Part shown: one piece after another, positions 33,205 to 40,742 of the stretch
How positions within the stretch are numbered: position 1 is the first letter of the stretch
Layout: the number at the start of each line of letters is the position of its first letter
Assembly: GCA_041690255.1 (NCBI GenBank)
Contig: JAWLHU010000014.1
Coordinates: forward strand, 143,676-207,675
Source: JAWLHU01 sp041690255
GTDB taxonomy: Bacteria; Bacillota; Sulfobacillia; Symbiobacteriales; Symbiobacteriaceae
Direction: 5' to 3'
DNA length: 64,000 nucleotides
The notes under the pieces: model-generated
What the model was told of the DNA's origin: nothing
The model's database searches: none
What the model saw: the letters and a program-made list of their open reading frames with translations, nothing else
Made by a program: the position numbers and the translations under genes

Positions 33205-34903
33205 GCGGCTCTTCCGCGGCGTCGCGGCGTCGGGTGGCATAGCCCTCGGCGCCATGCGGGTCTACCGGCCCGAGACGCCTGAGAACCAGGCCAACCGAGC
33301 GGCTGGATCGCCGGAGCAGGAGCGGGCCCGCTTCGAGGCGGCACTCCTGCAGGGAGAACGTGAGCTTGCCGCACTGGCAGCCCAGGCCGATACCCAGGGC
33401 AGGGAGATCTTGCAGGCGCACCAGATGATGCTGGCCGACCCCGAACTCCGCTCCCTGGTGGAGGGCAGCATCGCCCGGGGCATGACGGCAGATAGGGCCG
33501 TGGCCGATGCGACCGAGCAGTTCGCGGCCATGCTCCTCTCGCTGGATGATGAGTACCTGCGGGAGCGTGCGGCTGACGTGCGGGACGTGGGCCGCCGCCT
33601 GATGGCGGCGCTGAGCGGGCGGACGGTGGGACTGATGCTGGACCGGCCAGTCGTCGTTGTGGCCCGAGACCTGGCCCCTACCGATACGCTGGGCCTGGAT
33701 CGCTCACTCTTGCTGGGCCTCGTGACCGAGCAGGGCGGTCCGACCTCGCACACGTCGATCCTGGCCCGGTCCTGGGGGATTCCCGCTGTCGTGGGCGTCG
33801 CGGGGGTGCTGGCAGCGGCCGAAGATGACCTGACTATCGCGGTCGATGGCACCTCCGGCGAGGTGGTGCTCGAACCGACAACCGTGACTCGGGACCTCTA
33901 CCGTGCCCGGCTGGATGAGGCCCTGGCCCAGGCCGAGCGGGACCGGGAAGAGGCGGGCCTGCCCGCCCAGACGCCCGACGGTCGCCGGATCGAACTTGCA
34001 GCCAACGCCGGGCGCCCCGATGAGGTCGCCCGGGCTATGGAGAGGGGGGCCGAGGGGGTCGGTCTGCTCCGGTCGGAGTTCCTTTTCATGGGCCGTGACA
34101 GCGCGCCGGATGAGGAGGAGCAGTACCAGGCCTACTCCGAGGCCCTCAAGGCGGCCCACGGCCATCGGGTGATCATTCGCACCCTGGATATCGGCGGGGA
34201 TAAGGATGTGCCCTACCTGGGCATCCCCAGGGAGGAGAATCCCTTCCTCGGGGTCCGTGCCCTGCGGCTCTGCTTCCGGCGGCCGGAGCTCTTCCAGACC
34301 CAATTGCGGGCCCTGCTCCGGGCCGGCGTGCACGGCAAGCTGGCGATCATGTTCCCCATGGTCGGCGGGTTGGATGACCTCCGACAGGCGAAAGCGGCTC
34401 TGGATGAGGCCCGCCAGGCCCTGATCGCGGCGGGCGAGGCGCACGATGCCAGCCCCGAGGTGGGGATCATGATCGAGATCCCATCGGCCGCGCTGCTGGC
34501 CCCGCACCTTGCCCGGGAGGTTGACTTCTTCTCCATCGGCACGAATGATCTGGTTCAGTACACCCTGGCGGTGGACCGGGGCAATCCTGAACTGGCTGCC
34601 ATGTATCAGCCGTATCATCCAGCGGTACTCACCCTGATCAACCAGGTGGTCCAGGCTGCCCACGGTGCCGGCAAGTGGGTCGGGGTCTGCGGTGAGATGG
34701 GCGGTATGCCCGCCGGGGCGCTGCTGCTCATGGGCCTCGGGGTCGATGAGCTGTCCATGTCGCCCTCACTCCTGGCGCAGATTCGCCGCCTGGTGCGTGG
34801 GACGAACTACGTGGAGGCGCAGGCGGTGGCACAGGAGAGCCTGGCCTGCGGGACACCCGATCAGGTATTGGCGCTCGTGGAGCCCCTGCTGAAGCAAGCG
34901 TAA
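33197..34903 (+). CDS. ptsI: PTS enzyme I (phosphoenolpyruvate-protein phosphotransferase)
   Basis: 568 residues from the GTG at 33197 (GAGGG seven bases before, inside the HPr gene). Takes phosphate from PEP and gives it to HPr. Phospho-His is H185 in GGPTSHTSILARSWGIPAVVG; PEP-binding region LRSEFLFM and RTLDIGGDKDVPYL; catalytic Cys in VGVCGEMGG near residue 500. Having both general PTS genes inside a fructose operon implies that fructose may be the main or only PTS sugar here. Confidence 0.95.
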   Translation: MSERLFRGVAASGGIALGAMRVYRPETPENQANRAAGSPEQERARFEAALLQGERELAALAAQADTQGREILQAHQMMLADPELRSLVEGSIARGMTADRAVADATEQFAAMLLSLDDEYLRERAADVRDVGRRLMAALSGRTVGLMLDRPVVVVARDLAPTDTLGLDRSLLLGLVTEQGGPTSHTSILARSWGIPAVVGVAGVLAAAEDDLTIAVDGTSGEVVLEPTTVTRDLYRARLDEALAQAERDREEAGLPAQTPDGRRIELAANAGRPDEVARAMERGAEGVGLLRSEFLFMGRDSAPDEEEQYQAYSEALKAAHGHRVIIRTLDIGGDKDVPYLGIPREENPFLGVRALRLCFRRPELFQTQLRALLRAGVHGKLAIMFPMVGGLDDLRQAKAALDEARQALIAAGEAHDASPEVGIMIEIPSAALLAPHLAREVDFFSIGTNDLVQYTLAVDRGNPELAAMYQPYHPAVLTLINQVVQAAHGAGKWVGVCGEMGGMPAGALLLMGLGVDELSMSPSLLAQIRRLVRGTNYVEAQAVAQESLACGTPDQVLALVEPLLKQA

Positions 34904-34911
34904 GACGGAAG

Positions 34912-34949
34912 AGGACCGGCGTGCCTGTGGGGAGGCACCCGGTCCTTTC
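34912..34949 (+). terminator. Terminator of the fructose PTS operon
   Basis: AGGACCGG (34912-34919) with CCGGTCCT (34939-34946), an inner GTGCCT/AGGCAC pairing, then TTTCGGTTT. Confidence 0.85.
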
Positions 34950-34983
34950 GGTTTCCAGTCGAAAGGAAGGTACAACAGTGCTT

Positions 34984-35004
34984 CATACAGAATCATTCTG
35001 TATG
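34984..35004 (+). promoter_or_regulatory. 21-base near-perfect palindrome before the small membrane protein gene
   Basis: CATACAGAAT-C-ATTCTGTATG, ten-base arms around one base. GTGC before and GCAC after could extend the fold. It lies 30 bases before the start codon and could be a repressor operator or an mRNA hairpin. AT-rich against a GC-rich background. Confidence 0.55.
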
Positions 35005-35033
35005 CTTGGGCACTTTCGAAGGAGGGGACCCGT

Positions 35034-35357
35034 ATGGACGACGGATCCTTGGCGATGGCAGGGTTGGGCCTTGGTTTCATTCTTATTGTTTTGGCGGTCT
35101 TTGTCTTTCTTGGCATCTTCCCGTACTGGATGATCTGCAAGAAGGCAGGGTATTCCGGTGCCATGAGCCTGCTCCTGCTCGTTCCGATTGCGAACATCAT
35201 CTTCCTGTTCTACCTGGCCCTCGCGGAGTGGCCGATTCAGCAGCGTGTCCGGGAGCTTGAGGCCCGCATGAACCCCTACGGCGGTGGGGGCTATCCGCTC
35301 CAGCAGTACCCGCAACAGCAGTATCCTCAGTCTCCGCAGTACCCGCCTCGGCCGTAA
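35034..35357 (+). CDS. Small two-TM membrane protein with Pro/Tyr/Gln-rich tail
   Basis: 107 residues; GGAGGGG before the ATG. TM1 (~8-32, LGLGFILIVLAVFVFLGIFPYWMI), then a short CKKAGYSGA turn, TM2 (~43-63, LLLLVPIANIIFLFYLAL), then a C-terminal tail with repeated QQYPQ-type units. The (C)KKAGY.G..SLL...PIAN layout is common in small bacterial membrane proteins (DUF805/TM2-like neighbours) of unknown role. Its stop codon touches the first copy of a tandem repeat array. Confidence 0.65.
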   Translation: MDDGSLAMAGLGLGFILIVLAVFVFLGIFPYWMICKKAGYSGAMSLLLLVPIANIIFLFYLALAEWPIQQRVRELEARMNPYGGGGYPLQQYPQQQYPQSPQYPPRP

Positions 35358-35431
35358 CATTGGCACGATGGCCCGTCACATTGGCACGATGACCCGTGAC
35401 ATTGGCACGGTGACCGATCGACATTGGCACG
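35357..35431 (+). repeat. Four tandem copies of ACATTGGCACG, period 21-22 bases
   Basis: Exact ACATTGGCACG at 35357, 35378, 35399 and 35421. The first two intervals have the same 21-base length and nearly the same content (ATGRCCCGTS follows each copy); the third is 22. It sits between converging genes, directly before the shared terminator. A 21-base step is two helical turns, so all copies face one side of the DNA. Confidence 0.85.
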
Positions 35432-35440
35432 ACAAGCGAA

Positions 35441-35475
35441 AGAGCCTGCCCGAACCGGGCAGGCTCTGCGTTTTA
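35441..35475. terminator. Bidirectional terminator between the small membrane protein and the ABC exporter
   Basis: An eleven-pair stem, 35441-35451 with 35457-35467, followed by GCGTTTTA on the + strand. The exporter gene ends at 35473 on the other strand. Confidence 0.75.
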
Positions 35476-37311
35476 GTCCGCATGAGCCGGTGTCGCTGGC
35501 GGGTGGACTTGCTCTTCCTGTTCCTCCCGCTGCTCCTCGAACTGCAGCCGCCAGAGCTTATGGTAGAGCCCCTGCCTTGCCAGCAGTTCCACGTGGGTCC
35601 CCTGTTCGTGGATCCGGCCCTTGTGCATGACGATGATCTGGTCCGCGTGCTGGATCGTGGAGAGCCGGTGCGCCACGATAAACGTGGTCCGCCCTGCCGT
35701 CAGCCGCTTCAACGCCCGCTGGATCACTGCCTCCGTCTCCGAGTCGATCGAGGCGGTCGCCTCGTCCAGCACGAGGATCGGTGGATCGAAGGCCAGGGCC
35801 CGAGCGAAGGAGATCAGCTGCCGCTGGCCGGCAGAGAGGGTCGCCCCGCGCTCCACCACTTCTTCGTCGTAGCCGTTCGCCAGGGTCTGGATGAACTCAT
35901 CGGCGCCGACCGCCATGGCGGCCTCCTTTAGCCGGTCCTCGCTGATCGCCTCGTTGCCCAGGCGGATGTTGGACTTAATGTCGCCGGTGAAGAGGAAGAC
36001 ATCCTGCGCCACCAGGCCGATCGCCCGGCGCAGTTCCGCCGCGGCCAACTCCTTCACGTCGATGCCGTTGATCAGCACCTGCCCTTTTTGGACATCGTAG
36101 AAGCGGGAGAGCAGGTTGATAATCGACGACTTGCCTGCGCCAGTGTGGCCGACAAAGGCGACGGTCTGGCCCGGCTGTGCTGTGAAGGAGACGTCCCGCA
36201 GGACCCACTCCTCGTTGTTGTAAGCGAACCAGACGTTCCTGAACTCGACGTGGCCCGTCACCTGGCCCAAGGGCTTCGGGTTGGCGGGCTCCACGATCGC
36301 CGGCTCGGTGTCGAGCAGCTTGAAGAGCCGCTCGGAGGAGGCCATGGCGCTCTGGAGGATGTTGAACTTCTCAGCCAGCTGCATGAGCGGCTCGAAGAAC
36401 TGGCGGGTCAGGGAGACGAAGAGGAAGACGATGCCGGGTGTCACCCCGCCGCCGAGCGCCTGCACCCCACCGTACCAGAGCACTAGGGCGATTGCCGCGT
36501 TAGCCAGCAGATCGAGGATCGGGCGGAAGACCGCCCAGACCATGAGCTGCTTCCACGAGGCGGCGTTGTACTCGTCGTTCTCCTTCTTGAACTCGGCGAA
36601 GGTCTTCGCCTCACGGGCGAAGAGCTGTACCACCTTCATGCCGTTGATATGCTCTGCCAGGAAGGCGTTGATCCGAGCCAGCCGTGTACGTACCTCCCGC
36701 CAGGCGTCCCGTGCCTTGGCAGCAAAGTAGCGGGTGTAGTAGGCCACAATCGGCACCAGCGCCAGGCTGACGAGCGCCAGCTTGACATGGCTGTTGAACA
36801 TGACGATCGCGACACCGATCAGCATGAAGATGTCCCGGAAGAGGTTGACCAGGACGCTGGTGTACATTTCGTTCAGGGTCTCCGTGTCGTTGGTCACCCG
36901 GGTCACTAGCCGGCCAGCCGGGTTGACGTCAAAGAACTGGAGGTGCAGCCGTTGGAGATGTCCGAAGACCTGCTTACGAATGGCGTAGATGATCTTCTGC
37001 CCCGTGAACTGGAGCAGCAGTACCTCGCTGTAGGAGATGATGAACTGCAGCACCAGGGCGCCCGCCAGGAGATAGGCGAGGCGCAGAAGGCCGGCCTCGG
37101 TCTCCGGGGTGTAGATCCCCTTGCTAACGAAATCATCGATCGCGAGCTGAATCATTTTCGGCTGCACGAGTTGGAGGCTGACGACCGCGCCAAGCATGAC
37201 TACGCAGAGCAGGAGCATCCTCCAGTGGGGCTTGGCGTAGCCGAGGAGCCGGGCCATTAGTTGCGAGTCGTATGCTCTACCGAGATCCTCTTCGTCACGA
37301 AAGTCCGCCAT
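35473..37311 (-). CDS. ABC exporter half-transporter (YheH/LmrD-like), canonical ATPase site
   Basis: 612 residues: an N-terminal six-TM domain (~30-330), then the ATPase with Walker A GHTGAGKSS, signature LSAGQRQ and Walker B ILVLDEATASID with the catalytic Glu. It follows the other half-transporter by 18 bases. In heterodimeric exporters (B. subtilis YheI/YheH, TM287/288) one partner keeps the full catalytic site and the other does not; this is the competent one for its own Walker B. Likely a drug or lipid exporter; substrate unknown. Confidence 0.9.
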   Translation of the reverse strand: MADFRDEEDLGRAYDSQLMARLLGYAKPHWRMLLLCVVMLGAVVSLQLVQPKMIQLAIDDFVSKGIYTPETEAGLLRLAYLLAGALVLQFIISYSEVLLLQFTGQKIIYAIRKQVFGHLQRLHLQFFDVNPAGRLVTRVTNDTETLNEMYTSVLVNLFRDIFMLIGVAIVMFNSHVKLALVSLALVPIVAYYTRYFAAKARDAWREVRTRLARINAFLAEHINGMKVVQLFAREAKTFAEFKKENDEYNAASWKQLMVWAVFRPILDLLANAAIALVLWYGGVQALGGGVTPGIVFLFVSLTRQFFEPLMQLAEKFNILQSAMASSERLFKLLDTEPAIVEPANPKPLGQVTGHVEFRNVWFAYNNEEWVLRDVSFTAQPGQTVAFVGHTGAGKSSIINLLSRFYDVQKGQVLINGIDVKELAAAELRRAIGLVAQDVFLFTGDIKSNIRLGNEAISEDRLKEAAMAVGADEFIQTLANGYDEEVVERGATLSAGQRQLISFARALAFDPPILVLDEATASIDSETEAVIQRALKRLTAGRTTFIVAHRLSTIQHADQIIVMHKGRIHEQGTHVELLARQGLYHKLWRLQFEEQREEQEEQVHPPATPAHAD

Positions 37312-37329
37312 AAGTCCCTCCTGTGTTGC

Positions 37330-39093
37330 TCACTCGAGGTTGGCGATTGCATCTTCGAGTTGCTGACGCTGGAAGGTCCGGAAGTACCGGCCCCCCAGGT
37401 TGACGAGTTGCTCATGCGTCCCGGACTCCACGATCTGGCCGTGTTCCAGGACAACGATCAGGTCCGCGGCCTTGACCGCCGCCACCCGGTGGGAGATCAC
37501 GATCGTGGTCCGATCGGCCATGACCGGTCGCAGACCGTTCAGAATCCGCTGTTCGGTAGATGTATCAACCGCAGAGAGGCAGTCATCGAGTACCAGGATC
37601 GGGGCGTCCTTCAGCACGGCACGGGAGAGTCCAACCCGCTGCCGCTGTCCGCCCGAGAGGGTGACACCTCGCTCGCCGACCATGGTCTCATAGCCCTGGG
37701 GCAGGAACTCGAGAATGTCCTGCTCCACCTGTGCGGTCCGGGCTGCCCCCTGGACATGCTCCATGGTCCAGTCACCGGGGGCGAAGCCGATGTTCTCGCC
37801 CACGGTCCGAGAGAAGAGGAAGGACTCCTGCGGCACGAAGGCGATGGCCTTGCGCACCGTCTCCAGCGGGAGATCGAGGACATCGACACCATCGATCAGG
37901 ACAGTGCCCCGAGGCGGGTTGAAGACCCGGGCGAGCAGCGAGACCAGGGTAGACTTGCCGCTGCCGGTCCGCCCGAGAATGCCCAAGGTCTGGCCCGGGG
38001 CGATCGTCAGGTTGATCTCATGAAGGGCCGGTACGTTCTGATTCACGTACTGGAAGGTCAGGTCCCTGATCTGAATGTGGCCCCGAATGGCGCCGCCCTC
38101 AGGGAGCTTCGTACCCGGCGCATCGGCCACCTCGGGCTCCAGCAACCGGATCTCCTTGATGCGGGAGAAGGCGCCGAACCCACGCTCGATGATGTTGACG
38201 ACCCAGCCCATGGCGATCATCGGCCAGATCAGCATGCCGATGTACATGGTCAGGGAGGTGAAGTCGCCGAGGGAGATCTCCCCCCGCAGGGCAGCCCGCC
38301 CGGGCACGGCGATCGCAAGCACGAAGCAGAAGCCGGCGAAGAGGGTGATCAGCGGGTCGAAGAGGCCGTTAATCTGGGCCATGGCCATGAACCGCTTAAT
38401 GTAGTCACGGTTGGCGGCATCGAACTTCGCTTCCTCCATCGGCTCCTGGCTGTAGGCCTTCACGACCCGCACACCGGAGATGTTCTCCTGAACCACATCC
38501 GACAGCTTGGCGAAGCCGTCCTGTACGGCTCGGGAGCGCCGGAAGATCAGCTTGCCGATCAGGCTGATGAAGATCGCCAGGAAGGGGAGGGGCAGGAGCG
38601 CCCAGAGCGCGAGCTTCCAGCCAATCGCCGAGATCATGGCGATCAGGGTGAAGGTCGTCATGCCCAGAGCATCTGCGGACATGAGCACACCTTCGCCGGC
38701 AATGCCCCGCACGGCCTGCAGGTCGTTGGTCGCCATGGCCATGAGGTCGCCAGTCTTGTGCTTGTGGAAGAACGAGGCCGAGAGCCGCTCCAGGTGGGCG
38801 AAGAGGTCCGCGCGCAGGTCCCGCTCCACCAGGCGTGCAGTACCAAAGACGTAGACACGCCAGACATAGCGGAGGACAGCAATCATGATGGCCGCGCCCA
38901 TGATCAGGGCTAGGTACCGGTAGATTCCGGGTCGGTCGAGGACCCCCGCATTCAGGTCATCTACAAAACTGCCGATGATCCGGGGCGCTACCTGCTGGAA
39001 GAGGTCGGTTCCGAGGAGCGCCAGCACGCCGAAGAGATAACGCCACTTGTACCGTGCCAGGAACGTGAAGAGAGACTTGTAGGAGGTCGACAT
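37330..39093 (-). CDS. ABC exporter half-transporter (YheI/LmrC-like), degenerate Walker B
   Basis: 587 residues from the ATG at 39093; a GTG six bases earlier is possible. Six-TM domain (~10-310), then the ATPase with GRTGSGKSTL, LSGGQRQR and ILVLDDCLSAVD. The residue after the Walker B Asp is Asp, not Glu, as in the degenerate partner of heterodimeric exporters. The H-loop ISHRVAAV is present. With the downstream gene it should form an asymmetric heterodimer. Confidence 0.9.
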   Translation of the reverse strand: MSTSYKSLFTFLARYKWRYLFGVLALLGTDLFQQVAPRIIGSFVDDLNAGVLDRPGIYRYLALIMGAAIMIAVLRYVWRVYVFGTARLVERDLRADLFAHLERLSASFFHKHKTGDLMAMATNDLQAVRGIAGEGVLMSADALGMTTFTLIAMISAIGWKLALWALLPLPFLAIFISLIGKLIFRRSRAVQDGFAKLSDVVQENISGVRVVKAYSQEPMEEAKFDAANRDYIKRFMAMAQINGLFDPLITLFAGFCFVLAIAVPGRAALRGEISLGDFTSLTMYIGMLIWPMIAMGWVVNIIERGFGAFSRIKEIRLLEPEVADAPGTKLPEGGAIRGHIQIRDLTFQYVNQNVPALHEINLTIAPGQTLGILGRTGSGKSTLVSLLARVFNPPRGTVLIDGVDVLDLPLETVRKAIAFVPQESFLFSRTVGENIGFAPGDWTMEHVQGAARTAQVEQDILEFLPQGYETMVGERGVTLSGGQRQRVGLSRAVLKDAPILVLDDCLSAVDTSTEQRILNGLRPVMADRTTIVISHRVAAVKAADLIVVLEHGQIVESGTHEQLVNLGGRYFRTFQRQQLEDAIANLE

Positions 39094-39365
39094 AGGCACC
39101 TCACTTCGCAGTCGGCCGGTGGACGAGTAACAATGCTGACAAAGAGTTTAGACGCCGCAGAGTTGTCGTGTGTTCCGGTGTTTTGGGAAATTCGTACGGC
39201 AAGAACGGGTCAACTTGATCCTTCCAATGGGTCATGGGTGCTACGGTTGTACAGGCGCAAACAAAAAGTTTGCTATTTCTCCTTAACTTTTTGGCGGGAC
39301 ATTCCCATACATAGAGTGTGGGTGAGACGGATGTTCGTGGAGCCCATGAAGGAGGACATAAATAA
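39094..39365. other. Divergent control region between the ABC exporter and the PAS-GGDEF gene
   Basis: 272 bases without a gene. It contains GCAAAC-AAAAA-GTTTGC (39257-39273), a six-base inverted repeat about 100 bases before the GGDEF start. No convincing sigma-A pair is visible on either strand. Confidence 0.4.
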
Positions 39366-40652
39366 ATGAGCATCTCAAGAGCAAGAGAGATGGCCCTGAC
39401 GATCGACGGTGACTACCGCATAGTGGATGCCGACGCGGCGGCCCAGGCGGTTTACGGGTATACCCTAGATCAATTCCGCTGCCTGTCGCTGTATGACCTG
39501 AGCATTTCGGGTGCACCGGTGCAACTGGCGACGCATGAGTCAAGGCACCGACGTCAGGACGGCACCACCTTTCCGGTCGAACTCATTCCGGTTGTCCTCC
39601 CGGGGAAGGGCTCAGATCGGTGGTTGGTGATTCTGCGTGACTTGACCCACCAGCACCAGGCACGAGCACTTGACGAACTGCTGACCGAGGCTGGGGGGCT
39701 GGTGCTGCAATGTCAGCCCACGCCGTTCATTCTTACATATGTGTGTGTCGAGTTGGCGCGGGTCTTCGCCTGCGAACTGGTCACGATTGAGACCAAGTCA
39801 TTGGACTCTGGGAGGGCCTCTTCCCGCTCAGGCGCCCCGAGTGACCAGCCAAGCATTGCCTTTACATGCGAGTCCGAACTGAGCATGGTGCTGAGCGCGG
39901 GTGATCATGCGTTTGGCACACTGTCGCTCTATGGTACCAAGGCGGATGCCTTTCCCGAGGAGGTTCTTCAGATACTGTCCCACTGGGTGCGCCGAATGGC
40001 ACCCTTCCTCATGGCCCTTGAACGACAGGAGGAGCTTCGCCGGCAGGCTATGACCGATCCACTGACGGGCCTGCCGAACCGCCGGGCCTGGGACGAGCGC
40101 CTGCGCCGTGTGGTGCCCGGGGCCACCAGGGAGAAGCGGGTGGCGGTCCTTATGTTTGACTTGGACGGTTTTAAGTGGGTCAACGATCATATGGGGCATC
40201 CGGCCGGGGACAAGCTGCTGATTGAGGTCGCGGCTCAGGCCAGGCGGGTGTTGGGAGACCAGGGCTTCCTGGCCCGGTTCGGTGGCGATGAGTTTGGAGT
40301 CGTCCTGGAGAATTGCTCGGGACGCGAGGCTGCCGCGGTGGGTGACCGGCTCTTGGAGGCGCTCGGCAGTCTTGAGTTCCGCCACGCCGGCCTGCGGTTT
40401 CGGCTCTCGGCCAGCGCTGGTCTCGTCTCCCTCAGCCAGGCCACGAAGCCGGAGTCGGCACTCTCCTGGGCCGACACGGCTCTCTATGCGGCCAAAAGGG
40501 CCGGTAAGAACCAGTTGGCTCTCTACCAGCCCGAGGCACAGGGAATCGTACGGTCGCTTCGTCGCACCCAGAAGCTTCACCTGGAGGCGTTGCACTGGCG
40601 GGAGGCCCTCCAGGCGGGCAGCGAGCGGGTGACCCCCGCATTTGGCGGTTGA
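39366..40652 (+). CDS. PAS-GGDEF diguanylate cyclase
   Basis: 428 residues, soluble. PAS domain ~8-97 (GDYRIVDADAAAQAVYGYTLDQF), a GAF-like middle ~105-215, then GGDEF ~225-390 with DPLTGLPNRRAWDERL, MFDLDGFKWVNDHMGH and the active GGDEF at 306-310. The RxxD inhibitory site usually found just before it is not present (GDQGFLARF), so product inhibition may be absent. It makes c-di-GMP from two GTP. A bidirectional terminator follows. Confidence 0.9.
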   Translation: MSISRAREMALTIDGDYRIVDADAAAQAVYGYTLDQFRCLSLYDLSISGAPVQLATHESRHRRQDGTTFPVELIPVVLPGKGSDRWLVILRDLTHQHQARALDELLTEAGGLVLQCQPTPFILTYVCVELARVFACELVTIETKSLDSGRASSRSGAPSDQPSIAFTCESELSMVLSAGDHAFGTLSLYGTKADAFPEEVLQILSHWVRRMAPFLMALERQEELRRQAMTDPLTGLPNRRAWDERLRRVVPGATREKRVAVLMFDLDGFKWVNDHMGHPAGDKLLIEVAAQARRVLGDQGFLARFGGDEFGVVLENCSGREAAAVGDRLLEALGSLEFRHAGLRFRLSASAGLVSLSQATKPESALSWADTALYAAKRAGKNQLALYQPEAQGIVRSLRRTQKLHLEALHWREALQAGSERVTPAFGG

Positions 40653-40688
40653 TTCTCAGTCAAGGGGCTTCGACTGATCGCCCCATCC

Positions 40689-40734
40689 CGAAAGCCACCG
40701 AGACGTTTTGCGTCTCAGTGGCTTTCGATGCTTT
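40689..40734. terminator. Bidirectional terminator between GGDEF and RND genes
   Basis: CGAAAGCCAC-GAGACG with CGTCTC-GTGGCTTTCG (about 40689-40728), a 16-pair stem with one offset, lying between converging genes. Confidence 0.8.
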
Positions 40735-40742
40735 GCAGCAGC

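Noticed and set aside
39241..39365. A c-di-GMP riboswitch before the GGDEF gene
   Set aside because: A GCGCAAAC-like run looked suggestive, but the GEMM core sequences and the GAAA tetraloop arrangement are absent.
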